A stretch of DNA of 64,000 nucleotides from contig NZ_MUKA01000058.1 in assembly GCF_002150735.1 (NCBI RefSeq), positions 1-64,000 on the forward strand. The letters run 5' to 3'. The stretch comes from Streptomyces africanus (lineage in GTDB: Bacteria > Actinomycetota > Actinomycetes > Streptomycetales > Streptomycetaceae). The stretch's first letter is position 1. Each line of letters starts with the position of its first letter. The notes below the pieces were generated by a model. It was not told where the DNA came from. It did not search any database and saw only the letters and a program-made list of their open reading frames with translations. The translations under genes were made by a program, and so were the position numbers. This document shows, piece after piece, positions 59,376 to 64,000 of this stretch.

Positions 59376-59527
59376 GCCGCGCCCTGTTCCGGGCCCTGGC
59401 CCTGCCGATGATCGTCGCGGAGTGCGTCGCCCAGTTCGTCCTGCACGACCAGCAGTGGACGGTCCTGTTCGCGGTTCTGATCCTCGGCGTCTGCACCGTC
59501 GGAATGATCGTAAAGGTGCGCCCGTAG
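59372..59527 (+). CDS. Small two-helix membrane protein
   Basis: A 51-residue protein starting at a GTG that overlaps the previous stop. Two hydrophobic stretches (LFRALALPMIVAECVAQFVL and WTVLFAVLILGVCTVGMIV) with a short basic tail. Its position and size suggest a phage membrane accessory protein. Confidence 0.5.
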   Translation: MSRALFRALALPMIVAECVAQFVLHDQQWTVLFAVLILGVCTVGMIVKVRP

Positions 59528-59557
59528 CGGACCGCGTGTCGAAAATTTTAGACATGG

Positions 59558-59587
59558 AACCCCGACGCCCTCTGGCCTCGGGGTTTT
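59558..59587 (+). terminator. Terminator
   Basis: Stem AACCCCGA / TCGGGGTT followed by TT. Confidence 0.5.
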
Positions 59588-59621
59588 GTCGTGCCCGGGG
59601 TTGTCCCGTCGTCCGACCTAT

Positions 59622-59635
59622 GATTTAATTAAGTC
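59622..59635 (+). promoter_or_regulatory. Operator/promoter (GATTTAATTAAGTC)
   Basis: GGGGTT, 16 bases, TATGAT, palindrome. Precedes the 27-residue acidic peptide gene. Confidence 0.7.
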
Positions 59636-59677
59636 ATCGGGTCGCCAGCCAGGCGGCTCTAGGGTCAAGGAGACGTA

Positions 59678-59761
59678 ATGATCGACTACGCCGCGCTGGT
59701 CGCCGACCTCTACGACGAGGACGTCGTGGACTACGACGAGATCCTTGAGCTGGACGCCTAG
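59678..59761 (+). CDS. Acidic 27-residue peptide
   Basis: MIDYAALVADLYDEDVVDYD... with eleven Asp/Glu of 27 residues. AAGGAG lies four bases upstream of the ATG, and it is the first gene behind a strong operator-bearing promoter. Small acidic phage proteins sometimes mimic DNA, but there is no direct evidence here. Confidence 0.5.
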   Translation: MIDYAALVADLYDEDVVDYDEILELDA

Positions 59762-59817
59762 GCCAGCGACTGACGCCTGCCCCACCCTGACCACGGAACT
59801 AAGGAAACGAGGACGAC

Positions 59818-60066
59818 ATGGCCCGCAGGAACCGTACCGGGACCCGGTTGACGGCGCGTGAGGTCCGGAGCATGTACCCGACGCTGGACCCCGGATTCTT
59901 CGGGATCGTGTCCGACGAGGACGTCTACGACCACAACGAGATCGTGGCCCCGGAGTACACCAGTCGCTCGTGCGGTTGCGTCACCGCCGCGTGCCCGACG
60001 TGCAAGCCCTTCTGGTTCGACGCGGACGGCAACTTCACCGGACAGCGGATGTCGCGCTTCTTGTGA
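59818..60066 (+). CDS. Small Cys-rich protein
   Basis: An 82-residue protein with CGCVTAACPTCKPFW, consistent with a zinc site, and a basic N terminus (MARRNRTGTRLT). The recurrent leader precedes the start. Confidence 0.6.
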   Translation: MARRNRTGTRLTAREVRSMYPTLDPGFFGIVSDEDVYDHNEIVAPEYTSRSCGCVTAACPTCKPFWFDADGNFTGQRMSRFL

Positions 60067-60146
60067 CCACCCCGGGCCCCGGCGCCAGTTGGCGATACCG
60101 GGGCCCTGCTCCACCCTGACCAAGGAACTGAGGAATCGAGGGCGTC

Positions 60147-60446
60147 ATGGACCGGATCATCATCGACCAGGCAAAGATCAAGGTGGACGAGAACCTGGTC
60201 CGCCGGGGCGCGCCGCCTTTCCCGCGTCCGCTGACCTGGTGGCAGCGCACAGTGCCGATCTGGGTTGATGTCTCTGAAGCCGAAGACGGCCGCATCGTCC
60301 TGACTCCCAACGGCAAGAGGGCTGACGGGTACCAGTACGAACTCACCCCGGCCGTTGTCCACCAGGAGATCAAGGCCATCGTGAAGTACCTCGGCGACCG
60401 CCGGTACCTGGACTTCTCCGACGCCTGCTCAATGACCAGGGGCTGA
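60147..60446 (+). CDS. Hypothetical protein
   Basis: A 99-residue protein with a two-strand, Trp-containing N-terminal region (LTWWQRTVPIWVDV). Behind the recurrent leader. Unknown. Confidence 0.55.
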   Translation: MDRIIIDQAKIKVDENLVRRGAPPFPRPLTWWQRTVPIWVDVSEAEDGRIVLTPNGKRADGYQYELTPAVVHQEIKAIVKYLGDRRYLDFSDACSMTRG

Positions 60447-60452
60447 GAGACC

Positions 60453-61058
60453 ATGGACCGGATCTGGCGGGACGCGCGCAGCATCGGGGACCTCGGCGGC
60501 GCGATGGCCGGGTGGCTGGAGGGCCGCATCGCCTCGCAGCCGGGTTGCCCGGCCGGGCCGGACGACGAGACGCTGCCGCTCGTGCCGGTGCTCGCGCGGC
60601 TGAACCGGCGGGGCTGGGTCACCACGTGCTCGCAGCCCGGCGAGACCGGCACGGCGTACGACGGCCGTCGGTGGGAGCAGCGCGCGGCCGTGGAGGGATG
60701 GATCTCCTGCCGGAATCCCCTGCTCGGCACGCTCATCCGCCAGGCGCGAGCGACCGGGCTCATCGTCTCCGCGTACGGCCCGGGACGCGCTGTGGGCCCG
60801 TCTCGCGGCCTCGTGGTGACCCGATGGGGCGACGAGCCGCACACCGGCTTCGGAGGGCGCCCCAGGCGCTTCCAGCGCCGCGCGGAGCTGCCGGGCATCG
60901 GTCGCCAGGCCCGGCAGGAACTCGCCCGCCACGGCGTCGCCCTCGCCGTCATCGACCCCGTCTGGGGCCGGGACTCCGTGCTCTGGGACGCCCTGGACCA
61001 GGCCATCGGGCACCGCGCGGACGACACCGCACCGACCAAGGAAATGAGGACCCTGTGA
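60453..61058 (+). CDS. DUF6919-like protein
   Basis: A 201-residue protein matching the remembered DUF6919 pattern: WRDARSIGDLGGAMAGWLEG near the start, PDDETLPLVPVLARLNRRGWVTTCSQPG near 40. Function unknown. Its stop overlaps the next GTG. Confidence 0.6.
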   Translation: MDRIWRDARSIGDLGGAMAGWLEGRIASQPGCPAGPDDETLPLVPVLARLNRRGWVTTCSQPGETGTAYDGRRWEQRAAVEGWISCRNPLLGTLIRQARATGLIVSAYGPGRAVGPSRGLVVTRWGDEPHTGFGGRPRRFQRRAELPGIGRQARQELARHGVALAVIDPVWGRDSVLWDALDQAIGHRADDTAPTKEMRTL

Positions 61059-61456
61059 CCACTGCCGCACAGCACCCCGCCAACCTCCGTCGCCGGGTGC
61101 ACGACAGGATCTCCGCTGCCCGGTACGCCGGCGACCGCGACGCCTGCGAGGCCGCTCAGGCCGACCTGGTGAGGGTGAATCTGTACGAGGCTGACTACCT
61201 CGGCATCCCGCCGCAGTACGTCGACCAGGAGACGGGCCGGTGGGGGATCCCGGAGAACGTCTGCCGCGCCTGCTGGCAGGAGATCGGGGGGCCCGTGTTC
61301 GCCGTCGGGGTGGACGGCTCGTGCATGCATTACCACCCCGACTGCCGCCCCCAGTACGCCGATCTGCCGCCGCGTCCGCTGGACCTGCTGTACCCGGCCG
61401 GCTGGCAGCACCCTCGGCGGTCGTGCCGGTCGCAACTCCCCTACTACCTCGGCTGA
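61055..61456 (+). CDS. Hypothetical protein with Cys motif
   Basis: A 133-residue protein with a helical N terminus and NVCRACWQEI...CMHYHPDC, a probable zinc site. GTG overlaps the previous stop (GTGA). Confidence 0.55.
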   Translation: MTTAAQHPANLRRRVHDRISAARYAGDRDACEAAQADLVRVNLYEADYLGIPPQYVDQETGRWGIPENVCRACWQEIGGPVFAVGVDGSCMHYHPDCRPQYADLPPRPLDLLYPAGWQHPRRSCRSQLPYYLG

Positions 61457-61464
61457 CCCACCGC

Positions 61465-61496
61465 AGAGCCCCGAACCCTCACCGGTTCGGGGCTCT
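61465..61496 (+). terminator. Terminator
   Basis: A 13-bp stem AGAGCCCCGAACC / GGTTCGGGGCTCT followed by TTCG. Confidence 0.7.
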
Positions 61497-61531
61497 TTCG
61501 CGTTTGGGGGTTGTGTCCTCAGCCCAACTAT

Positions 61532-61545
61532 GGTTTAATTAAATC
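61532..61545 (+). promoter_or_regulatory. Operator/promoter (GGTTTAATTAAATC)
   Basis: GGGGTT, ~16 bases, TATGGT, palindrome. Confidence 0.7.
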
Positions 61546-61574
61546 ATCGACAGGGCGGGATAAGGGAGACGGCG

Positions 61575-61847
61575 ATGATGACGACTCAGAAGACCAAGGC
61601 CAGCACTTGGGTTCGCGTCTTCGCCGGCTTCTACGAGCGCATCGGCAGCGACGGCGTCACCGTCCTGGCGGAGATCAGTCGGGACGAGGACGGCACCTGG
61701 AGCTACATGGTGAAGCCCTTCGGCAAGGCAGGGCTGGCCTGGCAGGTGACCGGCAAGGCGACCCTGGCCGATGCCAAGCGCGGCGCTGAGGCCGCGTACC
61801 GCCGGTACATGCAACAGCACTGCGCCATGAACGCCCGCAGCAACTGA
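61575..61847 (+). CDS. Small hypothetical protein
   Basis: A 90-residue protein, beta-strand-rich first half (WVRVFAGFYERIGSDGVTVLAEI) then a helical tail. Unknown. Confidence 0.55.
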   Translation: MMTTQKTKASTWVRVFAGFYERIGSDGVTVLAEISRDEDGTWSYMVKPFGKAGLAWQVTGKATLADAKRGAEAAYRRYMQQHCAMNARSN

Positions 61848-61866
61848 CCAAAGAAGGGGGCCCGAC

Positions 61867-62151
61867 ATGGCCGTCAACTACTCCACCGTGCGGAACTACC
61901 TCGGCAAGGAGTTCAAGCTGAGCCGGACGTCCACCGGCCGCCGGTCCGGGCAGCGCTGGTCCGAGGGCGTCCAGGTCCGCACCTCGCACACCCTCGGCGT
62001 GGTCGTGGACTACGTCGAATCACACGCCGCGTGGGGCTCCGACGGATCCCTGCGGAGGGCCGAGCTGCGCGCGGTTCGGGAGTACCTGGAGCAGCGCTTC
62101 ACCGTGGAGGACCACCCGGCCCGCGATGGCCGCATGGTCGTCTCCGACTGA
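61867..62151 (+). CDS. Small hypothetical protein
   Basis: A 94-residue basic protein (MAVNYSTVRNYLGKEFKLSRTSTGRRSGQR...), with a beta-strand centre and helical end. AAGAAGGGGG precedes the ATG. Unknown. Confidence 0.55.
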   Translation: MAVNYSTVRNYLGKEFKLSRTSTGRRSGQRWSEGVQVRTSHTLGVVVDYVESHAAWGSDGSLRRAELRAVREYLEQRFTVEDHPARDGRMVVSD

Positions 62152-62236
62152 CGAGGACTGAGGAGCGCATCGGGTTCTGCCGTGTTCGTTGGGTCGTCGA
62201 GGCGACTCACTAGACCGGGCGGCCTGAACACCACTG

Positions 62237-62264
62237 AGCCCCGGAGCCACCGCGCTCTGGGGCT
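62237..62264 (+). terminator. Terminator
   Basis: Stem AGCCCCGGAGC / GCTCTGGGGCT with one G-T pair. Confidence 0.55.
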
Positions 62265-62300
62265 TCTTCGTTTCCGGGGTTGTGTCCGTCGGGCAGTCAT

Positions 62301-62314
62301 GGTTTAATTAATTC
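62301..62314 (+). promoter_or_regulatory. Operator/promoter (GGTTTAATTAATTC)
   Basis: GGGGTT, ~16 bases, CATGGT, palindrome. Confidence 0.65.
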
Positions 62315-62360
62315 ATCGGGGCCGGTAGGGCCCGACAGACCAAGGAAAGAGGAACCGACC

Positions 62361-62786
62361 ATGATCAAGGCCTCCCGCCTCCGCCGCCGGATCGTCCGTG
62401 AGCGCGCCGCCGCCCGCCGCTTCGTCCGCTCCCTGTACCGGGGCCGCTCCCTCGCGACGCACCTGGCCTTCGCCGGTGTGGAGGACGCCGAGGTCATCAA
62501 GGGCGCCGCGAGCGGCCTGCGCTCGGCGGCCAAGCGGATCGGAGTGGGGCCTGCCAAGGTCGCCCGTACGCACCGCACCGCCGACGGCCGCTCGCCCCGG
62601 CTGCGCAAGGTGAACCACTACACCCCGGCGCAGATCGCCCGGATCGCCGCCGCATACAAGCCCCGCAAGGCGGAATACAAGGCAGCCCTGGTCCTGCTCG
62701 TCCTGGCCTACGGCGCCCCGGTGACGGTCCGCCAGACGGCCCGTCCCGTCCAGGCCCCGGCCACCCGCGAACTGGTCAGCGCCTGA
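62361..62786 (+). CDS. Basic helical protein
   Basis: A 141-residue, strongly basic protein (RRRIVRERAAARRFVRSLYRGR; PRLRKVNHYTPAQIARIAAAY) with a hydrophobic stretch near the end. Likely nucleic-acid-binding; the second half may contain a helix-turn-helix (YTPAQIARIAAAYKPRKAEY). Unknown family. Confidence 0.55.
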   Translation: MIKASRLRRRIVRERAAARRFVRSLYRGRSLATHLAFAGVEDAEVIKGAASGLRSAAKRIGVGPAKVARTHRTADGRSPRLRKVNHYTPAQIARIAAAYKPRKAEYKAALVLLVLAYGAPVTVRQTARPVQAPATRELVSA

Positions 62787-62848
62787 CCGACAGACTTCCG
62801 GGGCCGTCGACCGGCGGCCCCGGCCCACCGCAGAGAGGAACCGACACG

Positions 62849-63103
62849 ATGGCTACCGGACCCGAGCACTACCGCGAGGCCGAGCGACTCATCGAGCAGT
62901 CCAAGACGTGGGCGAACGCGGACACAGGGTGGAAGGCTCATCTGTCCCCCGAGGTGCGCCGGGCCTACCGCATGGCCGACCTCGCCGAGGCGCAGGTGCA
63001 CGCGGACCTCGCGAAGGCCGCCGCCACGGCGATGGGCGCTCTGTCGGGCGGCATGGCCGGCGAGGACTACTCGGCATGGGACAAGGTCGCCGGCGAGCAC
63101 TGA
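62849..63103 (+). CDS. Small helical protein
   Basis: An 84-residue helical, Ala-rich protein. GAGAGGAA precedes the ATG. Unknown. Confidence 0.55.
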   Translation: MATGPEHYREAERLIEQSKTWANADTGWKAHLSPEVRRAYRMADLAEAQVHADLAKAAATAMGALSGGMAGEDYSAWDKVAGEH

Positions 63104-63187
63104 GCCCTACGTGGACGTCATCGGCCCCGCGCCGGTGGCGCCCGCGAGGCGGCTCAGCCTCACCGACCAAGGAATGAGGAACCGATC

Positions 63188-63343
63188 ATGGCAGTTGTGT
63201 TCTCGGTCCCGGATGCCGGTCTTCTGCGCAACCTCAAGCGGGCCGACGAGGTGGCCGCCGAGTACGGCGGGGACGCCACCGTGAAGCAGGACCCCGCCAC
63301 CGACACCTGGAACGTGCACGTCCCGGACGGGGACGACCGCTGA
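63188..63343 (+). CDS. Small hypothetical protein
   Basis: A 51-residue protein (MAVVFSVPDAGLLRNLKRADEV...), ending VHVPDGDDR. The recurrent leader precedes the ATG. Unknown. Confidence 0.55.
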   Translation: MAVVFSVPDAGLLRNLKRADEVAAEYGGDATVKQDPATDTWNVHVPDGDDR

Positions 63344-63351
63344 CACACTGA

Positions 63352-63375
63352 GGCCCCGCCACCCGGCGGGGTCTT
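63352..63375 (+). terminator. Terminator
   Basis: Stem GCCCCGCC / GGCGGGGT with a pyrimidine-rich tail. Confidence 0.55.
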
Positions 63376-63402
63376 TCTCTTTGACCACGGAAGGAACTGA
63401 CC

Positions 63403-63630
63403 GTGACGAGCACCGGAGGCTCGGTCGTACCGACCAACGACCACGGCCCGGACGGCCTGACGTCTTGTGGTGGCGGGTGCTGCGACGGATTCGGACCGGC
63501 CGGCACACGACCGGGCGACGAGATGCGTTGCCCCTGCGGCCACGCAGCCCGCACGGTGAGGATCTGCCGAGAGTGCGGCCACAAGGGGCACCGTGCGGCT
63601 GCGTGCCGCGAGACCGTAATCCGAGACTAG
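63403..63630 (+). CDS. Zinc-knuckle protein
   Basis: A 75-residue protein with a CGGGCC cluster, CPCG and a near-perfect CCHC zinc knuckle, CRECGHKGHRAAAC (C-X2-C-X4-H-X4-C). CCHC knuckles bind single-stranded nucleic acid. GTG with GGAAGGA upstream. Two or three metal sites in 75 residues is notable. Confidence 0.65.
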   Translation: MTSTGGSVVPTNDHGPDGLTSCGGGCCDGFGPAGTRPGDEMRCPCGHAARTVRICRECGHKGHRAAACRETVIRD

Positions 63631-63701
63631 TGGGAGGGCTGACCCGCCGTCACCGCTGAATCTGTGCCCCGGGGGTTGTCCTAGCCCCGTGGCACAGGTA
63701 T

Positions 63702-63715
63702 GATTTAGCTAAATC
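63702..63715 (+). promoter_or_regulatory. Operator/promoter (GATTTAGCTAAATC)
   Basis: TATGAT overlapped by a perfect palindrome; here the GGGGTT box is about five bases further upstream than in the other copies. Confidence 0.65.
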
Positions 63716-63759
63716 GACCTGTTAGGTCGTAGACCAAGGAACCAGGAAAGTGGTGCCCC

Positions 63760-64000
63760 ATGACCAGCTACTCGGTGGAGAGGCCGGCGCGCTCGCGCGG
63801 CTCCCGTCCGTCCAGCGTCAGTCCCGGACTGGTCCACCTGCGCCCCGGCCAGGCGACCATCGGCCAGCCGGTGACCGTCCGCACGTTCGACGAGGGCGGC
63901 GACGAGATCGAATTCCCGGCCGTCTACGTACGCATGGACCGCAACGGTCTGCACCTGCGCTGCGCCCGCGAGGACGAGACCCGGACCCACAAGTACCGGC
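63760..64000 (+). CDS. Hypothetical protein, 3' end beyond window
   Basis: At least 80 residues: a basic, Ser-rich N terminus (VERPARSRGSRPSSVSPG), then beta-rich sequence (GQPVTVRTFDEGGDEIEFPAVYVRM). The recurrent leader and an operator-bearing promoter precede it. It runs off the right edge. Confidence 0.55.
   Translation, partial: MTSYSVERPARSRGSRPSSVSPGLVHLRPGQATIGQPVTVRTFDEGGDEIEFPAVYVRMDRNGLHLRCAREDETRTHKYR

Overview
This window looks like part of an actinobacterial, most probably Streptomyces, mobile genome that is both a phage and a conjugative element. GC content is very high, codons are strongly GC-biased at third positions, and the recognisable families are typical of Streptomyces phages, plasmids and integrative elements. 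Streptomyces plasmid-phages such as pZL12 have been described and are the natural comparison. Nearly all functional calls rest on reading motifs by eye; no database search was run.

Layout. Bases 1-36 kb are almost entirely minus-strand; 36-64 kb are almost entirely plus-strand, diverging near 36.15 kb. Reading the minus strand from right to left: a 4.3-kb gene for a fused primase/helicase/DNA polymerase I (31.0-35.4 kb); small accessory genes (27.8-30.9 kb); a tightly coupled operon (23.6-27.7 kb) for a ParB-like protein, an amino-acid:DNA transferase-like protein, an FAD enzyme, a small kinase and a TET/JBP dioxygenase, read as a DNA-base hypermodification pathway; the small terminase, a nucleotide-sugar epimerase, a triple-HTH regulator, endolysin, large terminase and holin-like genes (16.4-23.6 kb); an exonuclease; an accessory island (9-14.8 kb) with a tyrosine recombinase on the plus strand, a GntR repressor and a two-gene graspetide (ATP-grasp RiPP) cluster; then portal, a MuF/protease fusion, major capsid protein and further structural genes running off the left edge.

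The plus-strand half carries an SF2 helicase, a RecB-like nuclease, an SSB-like protein and a RuvC-like resolvase (minus strand) at 37-44 kb. A conjugation module follows at 46.3-53.2 kb: a DUF2637/SpdB-like membrane protein, an FtsK/TraB-type translocase and small membrane proteins, with a dense array of GGGACA/TGTCCC hexamers that is a candidate transfer origin (clt). From 53 to 64 kb there are many very small genes, two glycosyltransferase/epimerase genes, a DUF3307 membrane protein and a zinc-knuckle protein.

Regulation is unusually legible. A palindrome, GATTTAATTAAATC and variants, occurs at 18 places by eye. Most lie on the -10 region of a promoter beginning GGGGTT, so one DNA-binding protein probably silences most early operons. 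A second promoter class, TCGGCG-N17-TACCRT, occurs at seven places, upstream of capsid, holin, epimerase and glycosyltransferase genes. Most translation starts share a leader close to GACCAAGGAACGAGGA, and many genes overlap by ATGA or GTGA.
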